Assembly (NCBI GenBank): GCA_036505875.1
Contig: DASXSR010000165.1
Location: 1-28,310 of the forward strand
Reading direction: 5' to 3'
Source of the DNA: Onstottus_A sp036505875
GTDB taxonomy: Bacteria > Acidobacteriota > Blastocatellia > UBA7656
DNA length: 28,310 nt
Positions within the stretch are counted from its first letter, which is position 1, and the number at the start of each line of letters is the position of its first letter. The notes below the pieces were generated by a model, which saw nothing but the letters and a program-made list of their open reading frames with translations, ran no database searches and had not been told where the DNA came from. The position numbers were made by a program, and so were the translations under genes. Positions 15,452-23,363 of this stretch are shown piece after piece.

Positions 15452-16084
15452 TCATCGGTTATGGTCCCGAATAAGCGCCATCGCTTCTGCGCGGGTTCGT
15501 TGATCTTTCAAGAAACCACCGCGCAAGGCGCTAGTGATCGTCTTTGAGCCGGGCTTCTTGACCCCGCGCATCTCCATGCACAGATGCTCTGCTTCGATGA
15601 CGACCATTACGCCCGTCGCGCTCAGCTCTTCGTAGAGCAGGTCCGCGATCTCAGTCGTGAGTCTCTCTTGAATCTGCGGCTTCTTTGCCATCAAATCGGC
15701 CACGCGCGCGAGTTTCGACAATCCGACTATTCGCCCTTCCTTCGGTATGTAAGCAATGTGCGCTATGCCGACGAACGGCAGGAGATGATGCTCGCAGACC
15801 GAATAAATAGGGATGCCTTTGACGATGACCATCTCGTCGTGAGTCTCGGCTGGTATCGGATGGATAAACTCGCGCGGATCGCGGTGCAGCCCCGCGCAAA
15901 TCTCCTGATACATTTCCGCTACACGTCGCGGCGTTTCGCGGAGCCCGGCCCGGTCGGGGTCCTCGCCTATGCCTTCGAGGATCAGCCGTACACCTGCCTC
16001 GATCTTGGCCGGATCAATAGGGCCGCCAGTAAAAGGTTTGTCGAGCTGCTCATCCAGCGCGATGTTTTTCTTCGAGCTTGCCAT
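15452..16084 (-). CDS. folE: GTP cyclohydrolase I
   Basis: A 210-residue enzyme that converts GTP to 7,8-dihydroneopterin triphosphate, the first step of tetrahydrofolate synthesis. Type I (zinc) signatures: YSVCEHHLLPFVGIAHIAYI with the zinc Cys and the His pair, the second zinc Cys in EAEHLCMEMRGVKKPGSKTI, and LSKLARVADLMAKKPQIQER. The N-terminal ~45 residues are an extension ahead of the core. Its ATG overlaps the end of larC by 35 bases, which suggests translational coupling. The likely next enzyme, NudB, is at 7757-8206. Confidence 0.95.
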   Translation of the reverse strand: MASSKKNIALDEQLDKPFTGGPIDPAKIEAGVRLILEGIGEDPDRAGLRETPRRVAEMYQEICAGLHRDPREFIHPIPAETHDEMVIVKGIPIYSVCEHHLLPFVGIAHIAYIPKEGRIVGLSKLARVADLMAKKPQIQERLTTEIADLLYEELSATGVMVVIEAEHLCMEMRGVKKPGSKTITSALRGGFLKDQRTRAEAMALIRDHNR

Positions 16085-17273
16085 CTGTTTCGCTATCTTT
16101 CAGCTTTTGGCGATACGCCGCGGTGGCGGCCGCTTGCACTTCAAGCAACGGCGCTCCCGTCTCCGCCGCCAGCCTCGCGCAATCTTCGTACTCAGGTTGA
16201 AAGTGTAACGTGCGAGCGCCATCGCGCGCTACCTTGACGCGCACGCGCCCGTGCTGCGTCTCGACGCTTTCGATTTTGCGCTCAAGCGCGCGTCGTTTCG
16301 CTTCGGAATAGCGAACACCGAGCGTTGTTGTTTCAACCAGAAGCATCTCGATGATCGCGTCCGCCTTTTCAGGCTTGCACAAAGCCGTTAGCAGAACCCC
16401 AGGCCTGTCCTTCTTCATCTGAACGGGAACCATAAACACGTCGAGCGCACCAAGACCAAACGCGCGCTCCATCACATAGCCATATGCCTGCGGATTCATG
16501 TCATCAATATTTGTTTCGAGGACCAATATCTGTTCATCACGTTCGGCGCCTTGTTCCAACTGACCCACAATCAAGCGCAACGCGTTAGGAAAACTCTTTG
16601 GATCGCGCGAGCCGGCTCCATAACCTATGCCGTCGACGTTCATCTGCGGCAACGCGCCGAACCCCTCGCAAAGCGTGGCAACGATTGCCGCGCCAGTCGG
16701 GGTGACGAACTCGCCCTCAAGTTCGCCCGCGTAAACCGGCACACCTTTAAGCAGCTCGACCGTCGCCGGCGCGGGGACCGGCAAGGGACCGTGCTCGGTT
16801 TCTATCAAACCGCTCCCGACTCGAAGAGGAGAGCAGAAGAAACGATCGACTCCGAGCATCTCGAAACCGATCATCGCCCCCACAACGTCGACTATCGAAT
16901 CAACCGCCCCGACTTCGTGAAAGTGAATCTTGTCGGGAGTTGTGCCGTGAACTCGGGCTTCCGCGTCCGCCAGCCGCACGAACGCTGCGATCGATCGGCG
17001 CTTTGTTAATTCAGATAAGCTGGACTGCTCGATGATTGATCTGACATCGGCGAGCGACCTTTCCGGTTGGGTTTGCTGTTTCAGCTCGACATCAAACTTT
17101 GTCGCCGAGATTGCCCCTCTGTTGACGCGGTGGTTGGCAATCTCAAATCCGGTTATTTCGAGGGACGCGAGTTGGCTCTTGAGAGCTTCGAGATCGACCC
17201 CCAGATCGAGCAGCGCGCCGACGATCATGTCGCCGCTCACGCCAGAGAAGCAGTCAAAGTACACAGATCGCAT
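16050..17273 (-). CDS. larC: LarC, nickel-pincer cofactor synthesis protein
   Basis: A 407-residue LarC/DUF111 protein. LarC inserts nickel into the thiolated pyridinium dinucleotide made by LarB and LarE, giving the cofactor of lactate racemase and related enzymes. The start MRSVYFDCFSGVSGDMIVGA is the family signature; IHFHEVGAVDSIVDVVGAMI and GPLPVPAPATVELLKGVPVY also fit, as does the C-terminal NIDDMNPQAYGYVMERAFGL. Unlike Lactobacillus plantarum, where a programmed frameshift joins LarC1 and LarC2, this is a single uninterrupted frame. Its ATG overlaps the sir2 stop by one base (TGATG). No larB, larE or larA is in the window. Confidence 0.9.
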   Translation of the reverse strand: MRSVYFDCFSGVSGDMIVGALLDLGVDLEALKSQLASLEITGFEIANHRVNRGAISATKFDVELKQQTQPERSLADVRSIIEQSSLSELTKRRSIAAFVRLADAEARVHGTTPDKIHFHEVGAVDSIVDVVGAMIGFEMLGVDRFFCSPLRVGSGLIETEHGPLPVPAPATVELLKGVPVYAGELEGEFVTPTGAAIVATLCEGFGALPQMNVDGIGYGAGSRDPKSFPNALRLIVGQLEQGAERDEQILVLETNIDDMNPQAYGYVMERAFGLGALDVFMVPVQMKKDRPGVLLTALCKPEKADAIIEMLLVETTTLGVRYSEAKRRALERKIESVETQHGRVRVKVARDGARTLHFQPEYEDCARLAAETGAPLLEVQAAATAAYRQKLKDSETDGKLEEKHRAG

Positions 17274-18025
17274 CAGACTCGCTCCCTCAGAAACTGCGGC
17301 AGAATCTCGCCTGCCTTCCCCAGCAATGTTACGTCGGCGATGGACGAAATGTCAGTCATCTCCGCGTTGACCTCAATCACCCGCGCGCCGCTTCGCTTGG
17401 CGGTGTTCGGCAAACCGGCAGCCGGATACACAACTGCTGAGGTTCCAATCACGAAAAACAAATCCGCCCGCGAAGCCGCTTCTTCCGCGCGCTCGAACAC
17501 GCCTTTTGGCAGCATCTCGCCAAACAACACCACGTCAGGCCGAGCCGGCCCACCGCACTCAAGACACCGCGGCGGCTTGCCTTCAATCGGACTCTCCCGC
17601 GCTTCAAACGTGCTCGCGCATCGCAAACAGCGCGCGCGCCAGATGTTCCCGTGCAGCTCGAGGATGTTGCGACTTCCGGCGGCGCGATGCAGATCGTCGA
17701 TGTTCTGAGTTATCAGCGTGAACTCTTCGAATTTCGATTCCCATTCGGCAAGCGCGCAGTGTCCGGCATTTGGTTCGATGCTTGTCAGCATGCCGCGGCG
17801 ATAATCAAACCACTCCCAGACCAGCATCGGATCAGTCGCGACCAATTCGGCTGAAGACAGCTCGGTGACCGGTCTTCCGCGCCACGTCCAAATCTCGCTT
17901 CCGCCGCCGCCTCTGAAAGTCGGCACGCCGCTTTCGGCCGAGATTCCCGCACCCGTAAGCACCGCCACACTCCGCGCGCGGTTGAATGCCGATTTCAGCT
18001 CACGTGAGACTTCCGTCAGAATCAT
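17273..18025 (-). CDS. Sir2-family NAD-dependent protein deacylase
   Basis: A 250-residue sirtuin (CobB-like) that removes acyl groups from lysines using NAD. The NAD site is GAGISAESGVPTFRG and TQNIDDLH; the catalytic His is H125 in LELHGN; the structural zinc ligands are C133, C136, C154 and C157. In the acyl-selecting position of class III sirtuins (YxxR in SIRT5 and CobB), this protein has F73 and R76, so the Tyr is replaced while the Arg stays. It overlaps the HD gene upstream by four bases and larC downstream by one. The chain is full length. Confidence 0.93.
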   Translation of the reverse strand: MILTEVSRELKSAFNRARSVAVLTGAGISAESGVPTFRGGGGSEIWTWRGRPVTELSSAELVATDPMLVWEWFDYRRGMLTSIEPNAGHCALAEWESKFEEFTLITQNIDDLHRAAGSRNILELHGNIWRARCLRCASTFEARESPIEGKPPRCLECGGPARPDVVLFGEMLPKGVFERAEEAASRADLFFVIGTSAVVYPAAGLPNTAKRSGARVIEVNAEMTDISSIADVTLLGKAGEILPQFLRERV

Positions 18026-18585
18026 TGTGGTTTGGACAGACCGACGTCGGGAGCGACCTCGCGAAGAGCGGCGATGATGAAGTCAATGTGTTCGGCAAGT
18101 TCTGCCTTCAACTCGTCGGCGCCTTCGTACACTTCATCGCGATTGACTGTGCGCGCGAACGCCTTGTCTTTGAGTTTTTTCTTGACCGACTTTGATTCAA
18201 GATCCCAGATGCCGTTTGGCCTCACAAGCGCGCACGCGACGATAAAGCCTGTCAGCTCGTCGCACGCGTAGAGCGCCCGGGCAAGCAGGGTGTCGCGCGG
18301 AACGCCTGTGTAGTTTGCGTGGCCCAGAATTGCACGACGAATCTCATCAGTGTAGCCGCGATTTCGCAAAATCTCGGAGCCTTTCAACGGGTGATCGGGA
18401 GGATCGGGGTACATCTCATAATCGAAGTCGTGGAGCATCCCGACCAGCCCCCACTTCTCCTCGTCTTCTTCGAACCGTCGAGCATATGCCTTCATGACCG
18501 CTTCAACGGCAAGAGCATGCTTGCGGAGCGATTCGCTTTTGGTATATTCGCAAAGTAGATTCCAGGCGTCGTCTCGTGTCGGCAT
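18022..18585 (-). CDS. HD-domain hydrolase (HDIG type)
   Basis: A 187-residue protein with a single HD metal-hydrolase domain. The metal motif is LRKHALAVE (first His), VGMLHDFDYEMYPD (the HD pair), and the later ILGHANYTGV (His) with ACDELTGF (Asp). Members of this small HD family are usually annotated as hydrolases of unknown phosphate-containing substrates. The C-terminal third is helical and charged. It heads the operon with sir2, larC and folE, overlapping sir2 by four bases. There is no clear Shine-Dalgarno before ATG 18585. Confidence 0.85.
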   Translation of the reverse strand: MPTRDDAWNLLCEYTKSESLRKHALAVEAVMKAYARRFEEDEEKWGLVGMLHDFDYEMYPDPPDHPLKGSEILRNRGYTDEIRRAILGHANYTGVPRDTLLARALYACDELTGFIVACALVRPNGIWDLESKSVKKKLKDKAFARTVNRDEVYEGADELKAELAEHIDFIIAALREVAPDVGLSKPQ

Positions 18586-18820
18586 GAGGAGATTAAGATA
18601 GAACGCACCGACGGAAGTTTCAAATCGGTCTTCGAGACGCGAGGCGCGGGAGGGCCGATCAAGGATTGAGCCGGCAGAACAGATGGTGAATTTTCCTTGT
18701 GTGATCGTGGCACACTTATAGTAGAATGCCAGCGGTGATTGGAAACGCAGATTCCCGCCCCGCGGGCATCAGCGAATATGCGGCCTGGTTCTTGTTGAAG
18801 CGAGGCTTTCGAGTGTTAAG

Positions 18821-19147
18821 CTAGGCTCGAAATCTGCTCAACACAAAGAACGCAAGCGCTATCAGAAACGCGCCCGTGACCAGGTCGATATTCTCAGCAT
18901 GGACGGCTTTGGCTTTGCCACTATGCCGAATCGGCGCAGCGTCCGACACTGGCCGAGCGCTTTGCTCACCGGGGTCACAGATGCAGTCCACTATTCCGCA
19001 CGGACACCAATCGCCGCCCACGGTATGCCCGGCAAAAGCAACCGTGGCGAACGGAGTTGATGTCATGAGTTGGTTGGGACTTGAACTCGAAAAGAGTACC
19101 GGTAGCACCAACATGCATAGGGCTGCCAGTGGCAACCTTCTTCTCAC
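18821..19147 (-). CDS. Small exported Cys-rich protein with C-terminal anchor
   Basis: A 108-residue protein starting with GTG at 19147. The start is well supported: AAAGGAGGA lies seven bases upstream. Parts in order: a signal peptide (MRRRLPLAALCMLVLPVLFS), a short Cys-rich motif (GGDWCPCGIVDCICDPGEQ, four Cys), a polar linker, and a C-terminal hydrophobic helix (LVTGAFLIALAFFVLSRFRA) that ends in basic residues, as in a membrane anchor. The Cys cluster could bind metal or form disulfides. I recall similar small proteins in Acidobacteria but can name no function. The overlapping plus-strand frame (18876-19147) is its shadow. Confidence 0.72.
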   Translation of the reverse strand: MRRRLPLAALCMLVLPVLFSSSSPNQLMTSTPFATVAFAGHTVGGDWCPCGIVDCICDPGEQSARPVSDAAPIRHSGKAKAVHAENIDLVTGAFLIALAFFVLSRFRA

Positions 19148-19205
19148 AGATTCTTCCTCCTTTAACCAGCAAGCTGGACTCGGGAATCGAGTCGAACAGG
19201 ACGGA

Positions 19206-20327
19206 TTGTATCAGCGATTTACGCAGATACTCACCAGAGCTCTTCGGACAAGACAGGCCGTCAGCGAGTTAGCAGGGAAGCTGATCTATGTTGCTGATCA
19301 AGCGTACGCCGCTCGCCAGTTTGATGTGCTCGGCTTTTTGGGCCAACTCTTGGCTAATCTATCCTCCGCCCACGAGAGCACTGGCTATTACTACCAAGCA
19401 TTGCATCTGAATCACAAAGGGCTGGAGGATATTCCCTATGCCCGGTCATTGTTTGAGGAGGTTGCAGATGACGCTCAATCGCAATACAGACATAGAGCTG
19501 TCTTGGCTTTGGGTAGCACCTTCGTAAGGGCTGGCGATCACCGAGCTGCGATGTCTCTTTACCGAGAGGCGTTGCGCCACATGACACGAGATCGCATCTT
19601 CGATCCGGTGACTCTATGCATCGTTAACCGAATGGCTGCTGTGATCAAGGCTCTGGAGGGCGATCACAACGGCGCGGTTGACGATTTGGAGAGGTTGTTC
19701 CCGCTCGCTCGGATTGCTGGATCATCGCAGCCTTACGCGTACTATGATTACTTGAACGCAATGGCCGTGGAATTGGCAGCGGTAGGTAGGATTGACCAGG
19801 CTCGGCGAGTGTCCGAAATGGCGATCACTTCTCCCTTCGCGCCAGCGTACCCAGAGTGGCACGAGACTTTCGATGAGATTGAATACAAACTGCGACGCGC
19901 CTCCAGATCAATCGTCGCTGTTCCCAAGCAAGTCGAGCGGACTTTCGATGCGATCCTGCAAATGATGCCCGATCTCAGCAGTGATCGGTCCGCACCGCAA
20001 TCGAGCGAAGTGCCCGGGCAGAACTTTATGCAGTCGGGTAATCTCGTGCTGCTTCCTGTTACCGAGCGCCGAGTCGACAGCACAAGGGAGAAGAAAAAAG
20101 GCCGTGTACTCAGCTTCCGAAAATGGAAGATGGCCAGTCAAAAACCATGCCATCTTCAACCCGAAAAACTGACGCCTGAACAGCGAGAATCACTGACCAC
20201 TCCACAGAAGTTGGTCAGGATCATTGATCTAATTTCCCGCGATGAGACCGACGATGAGGCTATTGACAGAATTCTGGACGCGGTGGAAGAAATAGCATTG
20301 GGACGACCCGAGGACCAGGTGGGTTGA
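19206..20327 (+). CDS. Helical-repeat (TPR-like) protein
   Basis: About 374 residues if translation starts at TTG 19206. The frame is open from 18876, but that part overlaps the divergent gene. The residues from 19206 (LYQRFTQILTRALRTRQAVS) look like the conserved start of the family. The chain is built of paired amphipathic helices of TPR type (HRAVLALGSTFVRAGDHRAA, AAVIKALEGDHNGAVDDLER, LNAMAVELAAVGRIDQARRV). The C-terminal ~110 residues are polar, with a final acidic helix. There is no signal peptide, so it is probably cytoplasmic. Only AGGA at 19198-19201 hints at a ribosome site, and it is rather close; the true start is uncertain. Function unknown. Confidence 0.68.
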   Translation: MYQRFTQILTRALRTRQAVSELAGKLIYVADQAYAARQFDVLGFLGQLLANLSSAHESTGYYYQALHLNHKGLEDIPYARSLFEEVADDAQSQYRHRAVLALGSTFVRAGDHRAAMSLYREALRHMTRDRIFDPVTLCIVNRMAAVIKALEGDHNGAVDDLERLFPLARIAGSSQPYAYYDYLNAMAVELAAVGRIDQARRVSEMAITSPFAPAYPEWHETFDEIEYKLRRASRSIVAVPKQVERTFDAILQMMPDLSSDRSAPQSSEVPGQNFMQSGNLVLLPVTERRVDSTREKKKGRVLSFRKWKMASQKPCHLQPEKLTPEQRESLTTPQKLVRIIDLISRDETDDEAIDRILDAVEEIALGRPEDQVG

Positions 20328-20563
20328 GTTCGGGCTCATCTCCTTTTCCACATCAGCAACGCGAATTCGCCGCTCGGTTCCCAGGTTTGCCTTGCGTGTT
20401 TGAATCATTAGACCAGCAGGGCAAGGCTGGAAGGCGGATGATGCCAAGACTCCAATCGTGAAGCGGGTGATGGAGTTATCCCAGCAAAATGCGTCGGTGA
20501 GATTCCCTGAACCTCGCTAAAAAATGCGCGGACGCAGATGAAAGGTCCGTACGCTGACGATGT

Positions 20564-20944
20564 TCACGAGTTGGCGGACTGGTTTGGCTCTTGGTAGAGC
20601 CCGAGCACGTTCCCATCCGGATCGGCGAAGCGCGCCGTCAATTCAGGTGCATCCGCGCCAAGCGGCTGAACGATGCGACCCCCGTTGGCGGTGATCGCCT
20701 CGACAGTCGCGGAAACGCTGTCAACCATGATGTAGAGGAGCAGGCCTGGAACGGGAGAGGAAGGTCGGCCGGTGACCCAGGCGCCACTCACTTCGCCAAC
20801 TCCATCATCGAATGCAGTCGCGCCGTCACCACGCTGTCTGATCTGCCATCCGAATACTGCCTGATAAAAGCTGACCGACCGAGGTATGTCGGTCGTGGGG
20901 ATTTCAAGGTAGCATATCTTTCCGTTTGCGCGTGTCGGAGCCAT
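20564..20944 (-). CDS. VOC (glyoxalase/bleomycin resistance) family protein
   Basis: A 126-residue VOC-fold protein. It opens with KICYLEIPTTDIPRSVSFYQ and ends with ARFADPDGNVLGLYQEP, the two beta-alpha-beta-beta-beta halves. FADPDGNVLGLYQ carries the usual metal-ligand Glu position, replaced or shifted here. ATG 20944 is chosen because AGGAGG lies seven bases upstream; a TTG six bases earlier is possible. Substrate unknown; similar proteins are often described as YdhR/CFP30-like. Last gene of the amidohydrolase-Fic-like-VOC run; its start is 12 bases after the Fic-like stop. Confidence 0.85.
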   Translation of the reverse strand: MAPTRANGKICYLEIPTTDIPRSVSFYQAVFGWQIRQRGDGATAFDDGVGEVSGAWVTGRPSSPVPGLLLYIMVDSVSATVEAITANGGRIVQPLGADAPELTARFADPDGNVLGLYQEPNQSANS

Positions 20945-20961
20945 CTTCAATCCTCCTGTCT

Positions 20962-21693
20962 TTATACTCTCACCACCATTTCGTTGATCGTCCTTTCGAC
21001 AGACTGGGCAATAAGCTCCACCAACGGCTTTAAGTTCATTTGACGTCCCTCATCAAGCGCGGTGCGGTAAGCAATTTCGGTTTCGGGTGTCACGATTATT
21101 GGTGGAAGCTCGCTGCGCATAGTGAACAGACTCGCCGCAACGAGAACGGTTGGCTCGTTTGCTTCCGGGAAGGACGGAAGCTCAAGCAATCGCAGCATCA
21201 CGATTGAAGCTTGCTCGATCGCATGTAGCTCGTTGAACGAGTCGGCGGTAAACCATCGGCAGGCTGCGTCAAGGGCTCTCTTCGCCACGTCTCCCGCTTC
21301 AACTCGAAAACGTTCCTGTGCGCGCGGGGGATGGATGTCTAAGAAAAATTTCGGCGTGAGTACAGCTAATTGTCGCTTTGTCCGGGAAACATGACTGACC
21401 TTGCGGAGCGACCGAAGCAGTGTAGCCGCGCGAGATTCGTCATCGCCCAGTGAGTCGTTATCGCCGGATGCCAATGCCAGTTGCGCCACTCGTTCCCGAG
21501 AGATCTCGGTGCCTTCTAAGCGCAGATTGCAAGCGACGAATTCACTTTCTGTCCAACGCTCAAGACCTTCTTGCTGCCCGGCGGACAGTCCCAGCTCCGC
21601 AAGTTGCTTCCGCTTGTGGTTAACGCGGTTTAACCACTCGTGAGCGGCTCTAAGCAAGATTGGCGGGGTCGGTCTGTTGGATGGCCTTTGCAT
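20962..21693 (-). CDS. Fic-like protein lacking the catalytic motif
   Basis: A 243-residue protein that follows the layout of Fic-domain proteins. Near the N-terminus ESEFVACNLRLEGTEISRER resembles the inhibitory-helix region (S/TxxxEG/N) of class II Fic proteins, with Asn in place of Ser/Thr. The C-terminal half ends SELPPIIVTPETEIAYRTAL and later NLKPLVELIAQSVERTI, like the helices after the Fic active site. Where HPFxDGNGR should be, the sequence reads LPSFPEANEPTVLVAA; the catalytic His, the Gly-Asn-Gly and the Arg are all absent. I infer a catalytically dead family member; the match rests on flanking patterns only. It starts 7 bases after the amidohydrolase stop. Confidence 0.6.
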   Translation of the reverse strand: MQRPSNRPTPPILLRAAHEWLNRVNHKRKQLAELGLSAGQQEGLERWTESEFVACNLRLEGTEISRERVAQLALASGDNDSLGDDESRAATLLRSLRKVSHVSRTKRQLAVLTPKFFLDIHPPRAQERFRVEAGDVAKRALDAACRWFTADSFNELHAIEQASIVMLRLLELPSFPEANEPTVLVAASLFTMRSELPPIIVTPETEIAYRTALDEGRQMNLKPLVELIAQSVERTINEMVVRV

Positions 21694-21700
21694 CGCTCAT

Positions 21701-23065
21701 TCATTTATAGCGAGTCCCGTGCTTGATCACCAGCGACACGTTCTGAAGAAGATCGATGTATCGCAGCACGTCGCCACGCACGGCGATGATGTCAGCATAC
21801 TTGCCTTCGCTAACGGTTCCGACTTGACCGTCGACTCTCATTAGCACCGAAGGCCAATAAGTCGCGGCGCGGATCGCGGTCATTGGATCGACGCCGAAGT
21901 TGTTCACCCACGCGTCAAGCTCGCGCCAGGTGCTCTGGCTGTGGAAGTTCATTGGGATGCCGCTGTCCGTCCCGATCAACAACACAACGCCGGATTCGAT
22001 GAGTTGTTGAAACTTTCTTTTAAGGGTGGGGCGGCGATTGGGAGTGATCTGATAATAAGAAAGCCGGTCGGGATGCGCGAGCGATTGTTTGATGTCGGCG
22101 ATGATCGCGTCAGTCAAGCCGACTTGCCAAGATGGATCGTCAAGCGCTTCAGGATTGTCGCGAAGATATTCATAATTCAGCAAGCCTTCGACGGTTGGCG
22201 TCCAGAACAGCGGGCCAAGGCTCATCTTCGCCGTGCGCTCTCGAAGCATCGCGATGATGTCAGGGGGATACTCAGGCGCGGCCGCGAGTCCCGTGTGCTC
22301 GAAACAATCGACGCCGGCTTGCAGTCCTCGCCGAATCTCTTCGGGTCGATGCGAATGCGCGACGACGGTCAGCCGATGCTTGTGAGCTTCGTCGACAACC
22401 GCCTGCACTTCATCCATCGTCATCTGGTCTTGATCGATCAGCTTGATCAGGTTGACCCCGGCATCGGCCAGCTTGCGAACCTTCTCGCGAGCATCTGACG
22501 CGCCGCTTACTCCCCAGCGAAAGTACTCGGTGCCAGGATAAGGCTCGTGTTGAATGAAAGGGCCCGAGACGTAAAGCGTCGGCCCAGGAATCTTGCCGGC
22601 GTTGATTCGATCACGAATCGAGATGCTCTCCTTAAGCGGCGCGCCTAGATCGCGAGCGCTTGTTACGCCAGCCATCAACAACTGCTTTGCTGACGCCGGC
22701 ATGATCACCGATTCAAGTAGGGGCGGATAAGTCTTATCCCAATGCGCGTAGTCGCTGTGGCCGTTGATCATCAAGTGCACGTGCATGTCCCACAAGCCAG
22801 GCAACACGGACATGCCTTCCGTTGAGATCACTTCCGCGCCTTTTGGAATCGTGAGCGAACCGACTTGTCCGACAGCCTTAATGCGCTCACCCTCAATGAT
22901 GATCAAGCTATTGCGGATGGGCTTGCTGCCGTAGCCGTCGATGAGCGTGCCGCCGACCAGCACTTTGACGTTTTGCGCCTGGCTCGACTGCGAGTGACCT
23001 CCCGCGGCCGCACTAAACACCATCGCGACTGCAATAAGGAGTCTTGGAAGCACGTGCCTGTTCAT
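21701..23065 (-). CDS. Exported metal-dependent amidohydrolase
   Basis: About 454 residues of the amidohydrolase superfamily (imidazolonepropionase/prolidase-like). ATG 23065 is chosen because it opens a signal peptide (MNRHVLPRLLIAVAMVFSAA) with GGGAG upstream; the longer frame to 23173 adds an unrelated segment. Metal motifs in order: GLWDMHVHL (HxH), VVAHSHRPEEI, CFEHTG and IGTDSGIPMN (Asp). The beta-sandwich part (VLVGGTLIDGYGSKPIRNSL at the start, KYADIIAVRGD at the end) is typical. It hydrolyses amide or cyclic bonds in the periplasm, perhaps dipeptides, but the substrate is not predictable. First gene of a minus-strand run with the Fic-like and VOC genes. Confidence 0.87.
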   Translation of the reverse strand: MNRHVLPRLLIAVAMVFSAAAGGHSQSSQAQNVKVLVGGTLIDGYGSKPIRNSLIIIEGERIKAVGQVGSLTIPKGAEVISTEGMSVLPGLWDMHVHLMINGHSDYAHWDKTYPPLLESVIMPASAKQLLMAGVTSARDLGAPLKESISIRDRINAGKIPGPTLYVSGPFIQHEPYPGTEYFRWGVSGASDAREKVRKLADAGVNLIKLIDQDQMTMDEVQAVVDEAHKHRLTVVAHSHRPEEIRRGLQAGVDCFEHTGLAAAPEYPPDIIAMLRERTAKMSLGPLFWTPTVEGLLNYEYLRDNPEALDDPSWQVGLTDAIIADIKQSLAHPDRLSYYQITPNRRPTLKRKFQQLIESGVVLLIGTDSGIPMNFHSQSTWRELDAWVNNFGVDPMTAIRAATYWPSVLMRVDGQVGTVSEGKYADIIAVRGDVLRYIDLLQNVSLVIKHGTRYK

Positions 23066-23173
23066 TTTCGTCACGCTCCCTTTCTGCCCATTAATGTATG
23101 CATCATAAGCCTCGGACCAGAGATCGTAACCCTGTTGCGCGCCAACCTGTTTAACATTTGTCGCATCCGCCAT
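23066..23173 (-). pseudogene. Possible 5' remnant of a SAM-dependent methyltransferase
   Basis: The 36 codons in frame with, but ahead of, the amidohydrolase signal peptide read MADATNVKQVGAQQGYDLWS, then EAYDAY. The pattern GYDxWSExYD is the usual N-terminus of many class I methyltransferases. After ~26 residues the similarity stops and the amidohydrolase gene begins. I infer a truncated gene start, or a chance extension. Confidence 0.4.
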
Positions 23174-23253
23174 AGTCCGGCTTCACCGCAGCGAAAAATA
23201 CTAGCACACCTCGGCCTAATAGCTTGACAGCACGTCAACCAGCACGTGACACT

Positions 23254-23281
23254 TTGAGGCGCTAATCGCGATTGGTACAAT
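23254..23281 (+). promoter_or_regulatory. Promoter of the microcompartment cassette
   Basis: TTGAGG (23254-23259) and TACAAT (23276-23281) are 16 bases apart. The start would be near 23288, about 75 bases before the aldolase ATG. Confidence 0.55.
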
Positions 23282-23295
23282 CGAATAGGGCAAAC

Positions 23296-23334
23296 GTCGA
23301 TAGACTTCAGTCTGTCGGCGACGAGCGTTTTTTT
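23296..23334 (+). promoter_or_regulatory. Hairpin and T-run in the aldolase leader
   Basis: CGATAGACT/AGTCTGTCG (23298-23317, one G-U) forms a hairpin, and CGTCG/CGACG (23296-23300 with 19-23 bases further) can enclose it. A run of seven T follows at 23328-23334. This is terminator-like but lies in the leader, before the first gene, so it may be an attenuator. The distance from stem to T-run is 4-10 bases depending on the fold. Confidence 0.4.
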
Positions 23335-23363
23335 GGCTCCACGACAAACTGAAGTTCATCAAC

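Noticed and set aside
18726..18824. A 32-residue frame starting MPAVIGNADSRPAG
   Set aside because: Too short, no Shine-Dalgarno and no similarity I recognise; a nearby TATAGT lacks a well-spaced -35 box.
20340..20410. A minus-strand segment reading TWEPSGEFALLMWKRR before a stop
   Set aside because: It looks like a plausible protein C-terminus but is closed by an upstream stop after 22 residues. It may be gene debris; not enough to call.
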